A DNA stretch of 64,000 bases from positions 22,498,459-22,562,458 of the forward strand of contig NC_079969.1 of the NCBI RefSeq assembly GCF_029852145.1. Direction: 5' to 3'. Positions 24,901 to 39,900 of this stretch are shown here, piece by piece (within the stretch, counting starts at the first letter, position 1; each line of letters starts with the position of its first letter). The DNA comes from Microplitis mediator (lineage: Eukaryota > Arthropoda > Insecta > Hymenoptera > Braconidae). Position numbers and translations under genes: made by a program. The notes beneath the pieces were generated by a model. It was not told the DNA's origin, made no database searches, and was given only the letters and a program-made list of their open reading frames with translations.

Positions 24901-27900
24901 CTCTATGGGACTAAAATAATTCAGCAGGGATGATATTTAAACGTATACTTAAATCATCATCCCCTCCGGTATATAAACGTCGTCGCCGGTATATAAACCC
25001 GATGCCGTGGCTGCGCGATGATCACAGACATTGCACAGTTTGAATCGCGTGTTTCAAATGGTAGATACTTTTACTGTCCTGCTGTACAACAATAGTCGAT
25101 ACACCGAATTTCACTATTGTCACTAATATCGAAAAAAAAAAAAAAATCGAATTATAGAAATTACTTATCGATACTTTTTAAAAATATTTATTAATTAACT
25201 ACTCGCCTAATCATTTATCTTCCGTGTAATTTTTTTTTTTTTTCAATAATTAATTATTTCAAAATTTTTATTTACTGAGTATTCAATTGACTCTAAGAAA
25301 TAATTATGAAAGTCGATGACTTTTTTTTTTTAAATTTCGTGTCATTTTTATTTTTATTATCAAAGAAGAAAAGAATTTTTAAAAATTAGTTGGAATTTAA
25401 ATTTAAAAAAATGCCAGCAATATGGTCGTCATCGGAAGGTCCGATTTCAGTAAGAACTGTTTGGGTAAATGGAATTCGTCATGCAATACTGACTCCAGAT
25501 GATCCACTTTTGGACATCAAAGATCGTCAGCGTCCGCGAACGTCTTCGCCGAATGTTAATTCTAAAAAATATGTCAGTCAGGAATCATTTAATCGGTTGG
25601 AAAAATTTGACAACCATTTCATTGAGTTTCGAATGTTGGTTTGTAAAAAAATACTGGAAAATGATAACACGATTAAGAGAATAACTCGCAGACAGTCTGC
25701 ACCTGTCAGTAAATCTTTTGAGTCAAGAGACCTGTTGGATGCACCACTGAATGAACTTTTTAAGATTTCGGTAAATAATAACAGTGTTGACAATTTTAAA
25801 CAGGATACTGGTTATCAGCGAACATGTAAACGAGTGCTATCACGAGAAAGTTCAATCTGTAGACTGAGTGCATTGGAAAATGACGACAAAAATACTAGCA
25901 GTGACGGGATTATTAGAACGGTTTCATTTTCTAATGACTGCGATGAGAGTTCGAGATCAGAAGAAATAATTTCAAGTTCAAATCTTTTGTCCGACCGAGT
26001 GCTTCAGTGGATGGACATGTCGGGGATGGTAAAAAATTACAAAAATAAAGGAAGTAATCAAGAGAATTTAAGTGATCGTTCAAGTTTTATCAAATCGAAA
26101 GATTTAAATCAAATTAAGAGACAAAACTCTTCGCTTGTTTCGTTAAAAAAAATTTCTGCTGCTGATAACTACAAATCGACTTTAAATCAAAGAAGATATG
26201 AGTGTGACAGTTATCTCTCTGTAGTTAGTGAAAATAACAAGGAAACGAAAGATATTTCTGATGAAAAAGACGTATCGAGTTGTCAAGATAAAAAAATTCA
26301 ACCAGACATTATTTTACAGACTAATAAATCTACTTGGTCTTCATTCGGTCGACCGCAGTTACATATTTTTATGCCTGATATAACTTCCAGTGAGGAAGAG
26401 ATGTCTTCCCAAGATTGTCTTAGCAACGAAGACTCTCTAAGCCATAGCGATATTAATTAAATATAAATATTTATTTTTGAAAATTTGCTTCTGCCCTTTC
26501 GCGCCTTTTTTCATATGAATAATTTTAATTTTAATTTTGCTAGTGAGTTTTCTTTGATGCCACTTTAATTGGACTATTAATTAAAATATGTTTTGGTTAT
26601 TAATAAAAAATTTTCTTATCTTAAGTGAGCATTGATGCCGTAAAGTAAAAAGGTGAGACTTTATTTTTCGCTCTTTCTTTTTGTTTTTTTTAGTTGGGTA
26701 TTAGGATACAAATACCATTCAAATTTAAAGTCGATTGACCATCTTTACTTCGAGATATTTACTATCAAAGTTCGGATTGTCAACGTTAAGGGGATACGCT
26801 ACCGGACCTCTTTCTCACACTCAGAAAAATAAACGGGGCTGTCTTTGTTGCACTCGTAGAGTAAATGAGAATTTTAAAACAATTTTTCTCGGAGACGAAT
26901 TGGAATTTTTGAAAATACGAAATTTCTAGCTCTTTGTTAAGGTTTTAAAAAACACTAAAAACTCTCTATTTTAGGTTTCCAGTGTTTTTCCGTGAATTAA
27001 ATTGAATTGAAAATCGGTTACCGTTACCCCTTAAGAGTAATGGAAATTTGCGTTTCAAGTCGCGTTCGTAATTTTAATAAACAGAAAATTAATGAATTTG
27101 TTCTTAATTAAAAAAAAAAGTATTCATTGTCTTATTATTGAGATATGACACCGCAAAGTTCAACAATAAATGAAAAAATCGATACTGTAAAAAATTTTTG
27201 GTGTGAAAATGATTCCCGAGGACTTTACACAGTTTACTCGGTGTAAATTGACGGTGTGAAATATCTACCGATCAGGTTTTTCTTTCACACCATTTGGTGT
27301 TATTAGCTCGAATATTTACACCATACTGGGGGCTCAAAATTTTTTTCAGTGTACCCTGTAAAAAATTTTGATGTAAAAATGATTCCCGTGGACTTTACAC
27401 AGTTTACTCGGTGTAAATTGACGGTGTGAAATATCGAACGGCATCAGGTTTTTCTTTCATACCATTTGGTGTTATTAGCTCGAATATTTACACCATAATA
27501 GGGGCTCAAAATTTTTTTCAGTGTAAACTGTACAAAATTTTGGTGTAAAAATGGCCCCTAAGAACTTTACACGGCCTTGTAATGTGAAATAATGGTGTAA
27601 ATTATCCATCCGTGTAATTTTAACACGGTGTAATCTACTTTTTTACACCGTTTCTTGTTATTCGTTATCATTCAAAATTTGAGACCGTGCGTCGTGTTAC
27701 TTTCATACTGGCAGTGTTGAAATTTTTAACACCAAATCATTCACACCAAACTGCGGACTCAAAATTTTTTACAGTGTGTTGGTAAATTGGACAGAAACAA
27801 TTTGGCAATATTGTAGCAGGACAACTACCTTAAATCAGTAAGGTTTAGATTATATCACGTGAACAAGTAGCATTCCATTACTGTGACCGTGCGAGGTAGC

Positions 27901-30900
27901 GCCAGTGTTGTAATTTCATGAGGTAATGAGAGCATACTAACTGCGGTTTGCGACGTATTTGTAAAATGCAAGTGTACATGCAATTTACTGAGGTCTTTTA
28001 TCTAAAGTAGTTTAAAATCATTTTTAATTATTTTTATAAATTATAGTTACGTAATAAAATTATCGATAAGATGAATTACAATTTTTTTTTTTCTATTTGT
28101 AAGAAACTTTTACAAAATTAATTAAATAAATTACGTTTATTTATATTTTAGAGATAAAATTTAGTTATCAGATTTTGAAAATAAGGAAAGTTAAAATTAA
28201 CTTTGTTTAAATTTCGGTATAAATTTAAACGACTTTAATAGCAAAAGTCTAGTCCCATCATTATCAGGTCAATAAGATAGATTTTGAGGTGATTTTCTAG
28301 CGTGTCAATGCCATTGTGAAATAGCTTTGTGTAAAATCGCGTGTGTAAACACAAGCCAGTTAAATTTGTGAGCTTCGGCTTTTTTAAAACATCAATTTAA
28401 TCACATTTTTTAAATTGACATCTTGGATTTAATTGAATGCATTCTCAGACCTCTACTTTTTAAAAATATTCGATGACTATGTCATGACGTTATCGAAATT
28501 TTGTTAATTAATTTTTAAAAAATTAACCCATGAATTGAAAAAAACTCCGTATGCGAAGTGATCTAATTTTTAAACTCCGGGACTCCGAGTAACAGAATAA
28601 ATTCAAATTTTACCGAATTTCGTTTGACTTCTAACTGACAACAACTGTAAGAAATTTTTTTTCAAATCTACATCCCAGCGAAATCGTAACGACGTTCCCT
28701 TTTTTTCAATTAATGTTTCAATTATTTTTAAATTAATCAATGAAATTTCGAAGATTGACACTTGAGTCATCGCATCTTTGAAAAAACCGGAAGCGCGGTG
28801 TCTATTTATACTGCGTGTCTAGAGGTGAATGCTCTCTTTGAACGATTGAAATTAATAATAAAAAAAAAATAATTGATATCAATTCTACATTCAATTGAAT
28901 ACAGAATTGATAGTTTTTCAAAGCATTTGATATCTAAATTGCAATAATTCGAGCGATTGAGTGGTTGATATTGTGGGTAGTAGGCCAATTCAAAAGTTTC
29001 TGATGGAAATCTTATAGTATAATCTCAGGATTTCGTGCCGTCCAGTACTTAGTCATGTAGACTACACTTTGCAACAGTAAAACCTTTGTTAATCACTTTA
29101 GAGTGCTACACTAAAGTAAATCGTATGAATAACATTCCGTGCATGTGATTTAAACTTAAATAATATACGAGCGAGTTTTGGTATAAATTAAACTAAGTCA
29201 CATTTTAATTGTTTATTTTACAGGAACAATTAGATACTTTGAAAAGTTTAGCACCGCATTATGATACGGGAAAATTATCGCAACTTTTGTCCTGCTGTCA
29301 TACGTTCGTTACTAAAGAAGCTGTAACTTTAGGTCTTCCGGATTTTCCACTAGATAATTTATCAACTATTGCTTCAATTTTGGTGAGCACAAATAAAATA
29401 TCTATAGATACACATATATATTTGTCTTCATAATACGAAAGTGTGAAACGTTTCACGTATATATTCCCGTATGCATGTGTGTGTGTGTGTGTGTGTGTGC
29501 ATGAACACATACTTTCTTGCTTAACAGAATTATTTAATTAATTTAAAAATGCTGCCGTACAATGGACGGTCTGGCTTTATGGGTATGAAGTTAATCGGCG
29601 TCAAATAATTTTTGGATTTTTTTTAAAAACGATAAATTGTAAAAAAAAAAATTCCAAAAAATTGCACCTATAGTTTTTAAAATTTTCTACATATGCATAT
29701 TTTTAGTTTTTTTTTTTTTTTTTTTTGTAATTGATTTGTTGAAAAAAAAAAATTCAAAAATTGTCAATTGTCTATTAACTCTGACAAGGACTGGGTTCGA
29801 CTCTCAACTCGGACCATCCATATTTTTCTCAATTTATTTATAGACTTTTGATTGAGGTTCCTTTCTTATCCTTCCCGATCTCTCCTATATCCTCATTCTC
29901 TTTCCTCATAATACGTAAGTGTATATATATGTGTGCGTATGTGTGAGGATACACAGAAAAAAAGGATTTCTTAGAGCAAGAAAAATTTTGCACTATGAAA
30001 TAAAACAAAAATTTTTATGGCAGAAAAAGTTTTTTCTTTTCCCAAAAAATTTTTTCGCGACATAAGAAAATTTTCTTTTTCAATTCATAATAAAAAAAAT
30101 TTCTTAGGGTAAATAAAAATAATTTTCGGGCGATTAAAAATTTTTTGCGCCAAAAAATCCTTTTTTCTGTGTATCAATACACAAATAAAATCTTAAAATA
30201 ACTTGAATGTTTTATTTGAAACAGGATAGATGCCCAACTTTGTCAGTATTTGACATATTCTACAGATTTTATCCCTATAATTTATTTTTGGGAAAAGAGG
30301 GTAGAGATGCTGTTGAAAATATTCTCAATACTTTTGGCGTTTTAGATAAAAGTTATAATTCAAATAATATATCCAATGATAAAATATTAAAGATTGAAAA
30401 GAATAATGAATCTTGTCTTGTTACACTGGACAAAAATAATTCCCAAGTAACTTTAAATGTAAGTATAATTAATGAAATTATTCATTTATTCTTCTTTATA
30501 ATATCGCAGGAAATAAAATTATTCCAAAGACTAGCGAATACAAATACCTGCAGTACTTTTATCATTAAAGTCATTTAGCAAACTTTTGATTAAAAAATTT
30601 ATTCTTTTTTGATGCCGAATCTTGATAACTTTTTTTTTTTATTTATTTCATTATATAACTTCTAGTTAAAATTAAAAACTGCAGTATAAATTCCCAGGGA
30701 ATTTATTTATATAATATAAATGATATATATTTTTATTTCATTGTATGTTGAGTAAAACTTTGTAATTAATAAAACATTAGAATGGAAACAACTTTTTAAA
30801 AATTTATTTTGTATGGCACAAAATAAAATTCAAATATTTAAAAATTACCGCCATAATTATTTAATATTTTTAGGTCCCCAGTGGCCATGGAATTGAAAAA

Positions 30901-33900
30901 AATTCAGAGTCGTTTTATATACCGACGTCTTATCAAAATAATTTATTGACAGATTTGATGTTGTCTCATATATCATCGGATTATTGTGTAATTGGTCCGA
31001 AAGGTTGTGGGAAATCGGTGATTGTAAGAAAATTTTCCAATGATTTAGGATATGATATCGAACCAATTGTCCTCTATCAAGTAAGTTTATTCATTAGTTT
31101 AAATATATATGAGATTATTTATAGATTTCATGAAAAATAAAATTTATTTATCAAGGACATGACGTCGAGGGATTTGATACAGCAACGATCGACAAAATCT
31201 AATGGTGATACAATTTGGAAAAATTCTCCACTTATTGTTGCAGCACTAGATGGTAAATTAGCTGTTCTAGATGGCATTCATCGTGTGCATCCTAGTACAC
31301 TAGCTGTATTACATAGACTTGTTTGTGATCGAGAAATTCAATTGCACGATGGAAAAAGATTAATTGGAGCAGATCGTTACGACGAAATAAAACTTAAGTA
31401 CAAAAAAACCGATGAACAATTGAACAATTCTGAAATTTTTCGAATTCATCCTTCATTCAGAATTATAGCGATGGCTGAGCCTCCAGTGGCCAATAGTTCG
31501 TCAGGTCAATGGCTTAATTCTGAACTATTGAGTTTATTTCATTTTCATGAGGTCAGACCTCTACAAAAATCCGAAGAAATTCATATTATAAAATCAAAGG
31601 TATTTGAAAATAGTATATTATACACCTAGGGAGAAAAGTTGGGCATTCCAAGCCTACACGGAGAGAAAAAAATAGTTCTGATTCCTATGCTAGCATGATA
31701 ACCATTACTATGTTACATAGGAACGAAGATTTTTGTGAATCTTGCTCAAAATTTGATTCCGCATTGAATGAGCTATCGCTCATATTTCTGCCACAATTCT
31801 AAAGATTTTTTCCAGCATATTCACACAGGATTTTCACAAAAATCTTCGTTCCTATGTAACATAGTAATGGCTACCATGCTAGCATAGGAATCAGAACTAT
31901 TTTTTTCTCTCCGTGTACCTTCCTCCGTGGTGTGTATAACATTTTTCACTAGATTTGTACCTGAAAGTTTAAATTTTTGCCTCTGTTAGTTGGAAGAATG
32001 GCACATGCGCTAATTTTTATCATTTGTTTTATCATAATAGAAAAGAACGACATTCGGATGTCTATTACACAGATCCCGATGTATTGATGATCCAGATTCC
32101 TGATGATACAGATTTTCTTACTTATCGACCGTAAATTTGAAATCAAAAAGAAAATGTTGAATTCAAGAATTTTTATAAAACTTCTAAGGATTTTTATAGA
32201 AAGTCTATAAACAGAACTTGTCATCGTCTAAGAAAAATTAAGAATCTATAGAAAATCAAGACTAAGAAACTGTCTAAGAAAATCCATAAAAAATTTTAAA
32301 TTCAACATTTTCTTTCTGATTTAAGATCTACGGTCAGTGAGTAAAAAAGTAAATCTGTGTCATCAGGATCTAGGCGATTGATTATCTGTAGTGCAATAGA
32401 CATCCGCCCAGAATGACTTTCTTCCCTCTAAACAGGGCAGGAATTAACATTTCTGGTGCAGGTGTAGTGAAAAATATTTTTTAATTTTTCTTTCATTAAC
32501 TTCAATTTTCGTCATACTAAAATTGATTATTTAATATTAATTATATTATTAATATCTTAGTTTACATTCGCAATTTTTAAAATATTTAATTTTTAGTACG
32601 GAGACCCAAGCCCAGCTTTGCTAAAAATAATTGAACTAGCCCACACTTTAAGATCCTCGAAAGACTCAACTTTGCAATCGATAGCCGGATCTTTGAGTAC
32701 ACGACAACTGCTAAGAATAGCAGCCCGAATGTCTAAGTATCCAACTGATGATGTCTATGACGCGGTTCAGAAGGCCTGTCTTGCACGATTTTTGCCAGCG
32801 GTACCAAAGCAAGCCATCATCGACTGTATGAAACAACTTGGTATTAATCCAGTTGAAAAAATAAATGCGAAACCAATAAAATGTATCGTCGATGATGAAA
32901 AAGTTACAATTGGACAGACAACAGTAGATCGTTACAAAACAAATGCTCTGACAAAAGTACCGAATATATTATTTTACGATGTGCAGCAGCATCTAGTACT
33001 ATTGGAAACTTTATTACAAGATTTTTTACTTGGGGAAAATATTTTACTCGTCGGAAATCAGGGAGTGGGCAAAAATAAAATTGTCGACAGATTACTCCAG
33101 TTACTAAATCGACCACGCGAATATATTCAACTACATCGCGATACGACTGTACAGACTTTAACACTGCAAACAATCATCAGAGACGGGGTTGTTGTTTATG
33201 AAGATTCTCCTTTAGTACAAGCTGTCAAATTGGGCCACGTTTTGTTAATTGACGAAGCTGACAAAGCTCCCACTCACGTTACCTGTATTCTGAAGGTAAT
33301 TTTTTATTGCAAGCAGTCCTCGTGTACTTTTAGCTTTTCATTTCTACATACACTCACGTTTACATCAAATAAAAAAATTTTTATTGGTCACTAATTACGA
33401 TAATAAAATTTTTAGACTCTTGCAGAAAATGGGGAAATGATTTTATCAGATGGAAGACGAATTTCTGCATTTAAAAGTAATGATCCGAATACGATAGTCA
33501 TTAATCCGGATTTCCGAATGATAGTACTGGCCAATCGACCCGGTTTTCCATTTTTGGGAAATGACTTTTTCGGAGTATTAGGAGACTTATTCGCGACGCA
33601 TTCCATTGATAATCCTAGTTTAGAAGACGAAATTTCATTACTGAAACAGTATGGGCCTGATGTTGATGATAAAATAATTCAAAAACTTGTTAGAGCTTTT
33701 GGAGAGTTAAGGAATATGTCAGACCAGGGTTTGATGACCTATCCGTATTCAACAAGAGAAGTTGTTAATATTGTAAAACATTTACAAGTAAGATTTACTT
33801 TCCTTTTTTTAACTGATAACCATTAAGTTAATTTTTAATCATTATCTAATACAAATATTTTGCACACCTCAAGTGTAAACGTACTGTCCCTATTCAAAAG

Positions 33901-36900
33901 TTACCATAAAATCCACTCAAATGAGATAAGAACTTTATGGAATCTAATATACGTATTTTTGGTTCATGGTCAGAGTGGATTCTATGGGAGCTATGGGGAG
34001 TTGTTTCACAAACATCATTATTAAGAATATATTCAATTTTCATTTCAAAAAAGAAGATTATTGACAGCAGACATTGTGATGTTTTTATGACTGAGATTAG
34101 GACCATGTTCTACTTACTAGGAAATTCCCAGTTTTTAGTCTCTGTAAGTCTCGTGTTGGGAGACTACATGTTTGCTGGGAAATTTTAGTCTCTAGTCTCT
34201 CCAAGTCTCGTGTTGGGGGACTACATGCTTGCTGAAAAATTTTACAGTCTGTAAGTTGTCTCTTTAAGTCTCGTGTTGAGAGACTTAATGTTTGCTGGGA
34301 AATTTTACAGTCTGAGTCTTCCGTAGTCTCTGAATAAGAGACTCTGGGAGACTTAGAGAGACCATGTGATACGCGATTGTTTGCTGGTCTTTAAGTAGAG
34401 ACTCAGAGAGATTCAGAGAAATGTAGCAAGACTCAGCGAGCCTTCTAGAAACTCAGAGATTCCGAGAGACTTGAATTTTTCGTCTCGGGTATTTTACTTG
34501 TACCCGATGTTTGTATAGTTTCGCGTGTAAAAAAACCTTCCAAAAAGAATCCAGAAAAGTTCGATATGTGGAAGTTCCAAACTTGAGACAGATTAGAACT
34601 TTGAGTACTTTTTTTAACTCTTGTAATTTTGATAGTAAAAAAAAAGTTTATTTATGATTTTATATGAGCAAATTTTGAGTAAAAAAAGAAAGTTTTCAAA
34701 ACATTTATTAACATAAACACAGTTGATATTTATGAAGAAATGGTGGAATATTTAAAAAAAATTTTAAATAATAAAAATTGAACTGAAAGAAAAAACTAAA
34801 AAAATGAAATTAAAAATAACAAATAAAATTTTTCTTTTTTTAGAAATTTCCAAACGAGCCTTTGTCAAGTGTCGTACGAAACGTCTTCGACTTTGATCGC
34901 TACTCAACCGAAACATTTGATACGTTAGTGAATATTTTACACAAGCATGGGATTCCCATTGGTACTGATGCAAATAATATTGCGTTGGCAAAAGAGTAAG
35001 AACTGATTGTAATTTTTATAAAATATGTAACAAAGAAGCTCATAAATAAATGAATAAAATTTTTTACATAAAAATGTTGTACATTCATTTACAGATTCCC
35101 TTTACCTGAGGTTAAATTTGGCGGCAATTGGACAATTTCACAGCAAAAAATATCTATACCTGTTCAAGAACGTTTTGTAAAATTAAGCTCACCATTTTAT
35201 CCCGAACGTAAAACAGATTATTTAGATCGTGTTGAAACTAGGTCTGCATGGTTTACTGAAATGCAAAGCTACTGGACTATCCCACGTGAAGAAGCGGAAT
35301 ATGTTACTGGTTTGACGGTGACAAAAGGCTTAAAAAAGGATGGGATTGATGATAAAATCCATATACTAACTATGAATCCCATGTGTGTATCGACAATGAC
35401 ACCAACTTCTAAACAAGTTGATCAAATTTTCTTGAGTAATTTTATAAATTTAAATAAAATTTATCAACCGCGGTTTAATATTGCGTCTGATAACTCTGGA
35501 AATCTATGGATTCATGAAGAATCTGTGAGTACTTTTAATTATTATACTGTCAAAAATTTAATGAGTGTGGATGTAGCAGACATCAGATGAATTTAAAATT
35601 CTAAATGAATAGAGTAAAAAATTTTAAAAATAAAATTTTTAAAAAATGCACTTCTTAATTTGAAAATTTTTTAAATGCGCATTTTTAAAAAATTTTATTT
35701 GAACAATTATGTACTCTATTTATTTATAATTTTAAATTTGTCTGAGATCTGCTATATTTACACTCATAAAATTTAACAGGAAGCTTACAGCAAATTATTT
35801 GAAGTTATTGACAAATTTAAACCAGTTGAAAATAAAGAATATTAATATCATTATAAATTAAGGGCATTCTTAGACACACTCTCCCTCCTCTGTTTAAAAA
35901 TTTTTAATGAACTTGAACTGTCATAATCGCGTTGAAATTTTATTAATTAACTGGATTGAATTTCACGGGAATATAAATTTGACAAAAAAAAAATAAAATT
36001 AGTATGTCTATTAGGGTGGTCGTTAAAAATTAAATTTTTTCAGGCGCCCGATATAAGCTTCTCTTTAGGGACAAAATACGTGGAGAATTTAGTTTTTTCG
36101 TTTTAAGTAAAAAGAACACGTGCCGCAGGACGATCAAAGTTCATTTTTCGACACAATCCCGGTTTTTTTTAAATATCTCATTAAATATGCAGATTAAAGG
36201 AAAAAATCATACGAACAATTTTGTAGGAAATTAAATTCTTGACAAAAAAGGTCATATTCATTTTTTTTATAGAATGTGTATTTATGAAGATATTTTTAAA
36301 AAACTTTTTTAGATCTTATCAATTGATGATCCTGAAGTTAGCAGACAATTAAAAATTTTTGAATTTTTTTTTCAACAATTTAATTAAAAAAAAAATAAAA
36401 ACTAAAAATATGCACACGTAGAAAATTTTAAAAACTACAAGTGCAATTTTTTCAAAAAATTTTTTTTTTATAATTTATCGTTTAAAAAAAAATCCAAAAA
36501 TTATTAGCCGTCGGCTAACTTCAGTTTCGTATCAATTGAGCTTTTGAAGGATCACAACTGTTGAGAATAAAATTTTTCTTAGAAGTATATTTCCTAAGAA
36601 ATTTACTATTTCTTATTTCCAGTCAAATACTTTGGTGACGATCGACATTGACGATGGAAGCGCGAGAATGGTCCAGTTGTCATCATTTTTAAAAGAAGCC
36701 ACCAATCGGTTTTCCGAAGCACTCAGAAGTAGAGCAGTTATATGGAAATTAAAAAACGAACTGATGTCATCACACGGTCAAGCTGTTCTCTACACCCCCA
36801 ATGGCAATAAAATAGAAGTATTAAATTTAAAAAATCTAAATTTATACTCAATGTCACTTCCTTGGAACATAACATCAATTGCAGTTGTCTCTCCCCACAA

Positions 36901-39900
36901 ATGGTTAATTCAGAATACGTCAAAAAATATTTTCGTTCTTGAAAAGTCCATTGATACGGCGCCCTGTCCAAATATTTTGCGGTCAGTAGACAAGGACAGT
37001 AAATCAATAAATATCGGACACATAACAAATGCTGGGCAAAGTGGATTTGACAAAATGAATTTGAGCAAAGCATTGAATCAGGAGATTGAATCACCCAATA
37101 GGCTTTTAATTACTGATTTAACTTATGCAAATATTGTCATTGGATTACCGGAACTTGATAGCGCTCATGAAATTTACGTTTGGCCACGAAATAAAAGAGT
37201 CAGGGCCAGTAGTTGTCCAGTTGTTAGTGATAATGGACAAATTATAAGAGTCTTATCATCTGAAGAAATTCCTAATGAAGCTGCAGACAGCCACAATAAT
37301 CAAAGCAGTGTTTTTAATTACTTAGAAATTGTTGATGTTGTTGATAATAAAATTCGCTATCTTCCGATCCCAATGTAAGTAGGCACGAAATTTTTGCCTT
37401 ATTTTTTAAATGAGTAGTTCAAATTTTTGATATTACGGGGAAAATATCGGTCTTATTGAAAAAGTTTTTGAACAAAAGTTGTAGGAAATTTAATTTTATA
37501 AAAAAAATGTCTCTTATGATTTTTTTATACGATCAATATTTTTACCGTAATTTAAAAATTAAGATTCATAATGAATGGTTCAAAATTTGATTAATTATCA
37601 AAATCTTAATTTTAAAATTACGGCTTTCTTATTAGTCCTAAGAAAAAATTATAAGAGACATTTTTTTTATAAAATTAAATTTCCTACAACTTTTGTTTGA
37701 AAACTTTTTTCATAAGACCAATATTTTCACTGCAATTCAAAAATTAAGATTCATAATGAATGATTCAAAATTTGATTAATTATGAAAATCTTAATTTTTA
37801 AATTACGGCTGTCTTATTAGTCCTAAGAAAAAGTTATAAGAGACATTTTTTTTAGAAAATTAAATTTCCTACAACTTTTGTTTAAAAACTTTTTTCATAA
37901 GACCAATATTTTCCCCGTAATATAAAAAATTTCACCCCTAACTATTAATTATTTTTAAATTAACGCAAAAATCCTGGCCCTAGTAATAATATTTAAAGTT
38001 TTTAAAAAATATATACAACAGTTTTAAATGTTTGCAGGACAAGCAGGATACCACCGTCAATTGAATGGTTGTATCCAGAAGGGATTCCAGTTTACATCGC
38101 GACTACTTCAGACCAAAATCTTGTCTCGGTTGACTGTACCGGCCGCATAAGTCTGTGGGAAACTTGTTCAGCGCATATTGAAAAATCATTACTCGAATGG
38201 CGTCAAATGGTTGGATCAGATGGTGAACATCTTCAGCTCACTAAAGACAGATATTCAGGACTTGATGCGACCGCTCCAAAACACGGAAAAGTTGATCCTA
38301 ATAATGACCCACATGTTGGTGGTAACACATGGGCTGGTGGTACTGGAGGTATGTTGATATATTTTGGTACTGCTAGCATTTGTACTGATGATTTACTACA
38401 TGAATTTCGATTTTTATTGCCCAGACTGAGCATAAAATTATCAAATACTTAAGAAATATTACAAGATACATTTTTTTTTACGGCATTTAAAATGATGACT
38501 GAGACTGAGACTGAGACTCTATTAAGTTTGATGCTGATATTGATCGGTAGCTTACAAATTATTGATAAAAAAAAAGTTTTTTTATTAATGACTAAAATTA
38601 TTTAGGGAGAGACACAGCCGGCTTAGGTGGTAAAGGTGGCCCATATCGATTGGATGCTGGTCATACTGTCCATCAACTAAGTGATGAAGAAAAAAACTCA
38701 GTACCAGATCATGTGAAAAAAGCCGCGAGAGAAATGGGGATACGTGCATTCAAACAACGCTTGCAGGATATACGTATGAGCGAATACGATCACAATTTAT
38801 ACTCAAAATTCAGTAACGCAGTTGCGAATCAAGTAAAGACTTTGAGAGTAATATTGGGTAGCGTTCAATCTAAAAGTAAAGAGCGGCAATGGCTGAAACA
38901 TCAAACGTCCGGTGAATTGGACGATACAAAATTGATTGAAGGATTGACTGGTGAAAAAACAATTTACCGTCGTAGAGCTGATAAAGAACCGGAAATAGGA
39001 ACACCCTTGTTGAAACCAAAGAGATTTAGACTTGTTGCCGATGTTTCTGGCAGCATGTACAGATTTAATGGGTATGATGGTCGATTAGATCGTGAGTTAG
39101 AGGCTTGTGTTATGGTGATGGAGGCTTTCTGCGGTTATGAAGACAAATTTAAGTACGACATTGTTGGACACTCGGGTGATACGCACAATATTTTATTTGT
39201 TGATCATAACCAACCACCGGCAGACAATAAACAGCGGCTTGAAATTATTAAGGTACACTTTTAAATTTAATTATTTTACTGAAGTGTCGATTTGTTAAGA
39301 TAATTTAAAAAATTAAAGCTTAATCTTTTATGAAAACACAGTATGAGTAGGATTTGAATTGAAAAAATTTGGAAATTCAGTACCGACTTTTTTTTAAAAA
39401 ACTTCAGTTAGTTTTTGATGATCGCGAGCTTATGAAAGTCTTACTATTAAATTTCTTGTATTCAAAAACTAATTATAAGGTAAGAGACCCAGTACCCGAT
39501 CACTCATGTATTTATATATCTATTTTTACTGAATATAGATATACAAATTCGTGAAGTGATCGAGTACTAGTTCCTTGATCGGGTACTACTATCGGGTCAT
39601 AAAGTATTGACCCTAAATTTAAAATATGAATAACTTGTGTTTAAAAAAAATCGTATTAGAACATGAAACATATAGATCGTTAGATTAAAGTCTCTTCTAC
39701 TCCTATCCAAAATTTCAAGAACCTAAAAAATTTTTTACCCGAGATATAAACAATTGAAGGTTGAAAAACGTGGTTTTTGAGGGGTATAAATTTAAGCACC
39801 AACTTTGATTGTTTAAAACTTGGTAAATAATTGTTCTGTTGCTACGCTGATTTTTTTGTCTATAGTGAATCCTTGCCGAATAGAATTCACGAAAAAAAAA

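Noticed and set aside
29782..29825. tRNA B-box-like sequence (ggttcgactct)
   Set aside because: No A-box, acceptor stem or anticodon arm could be built; at most a SINE remnant.
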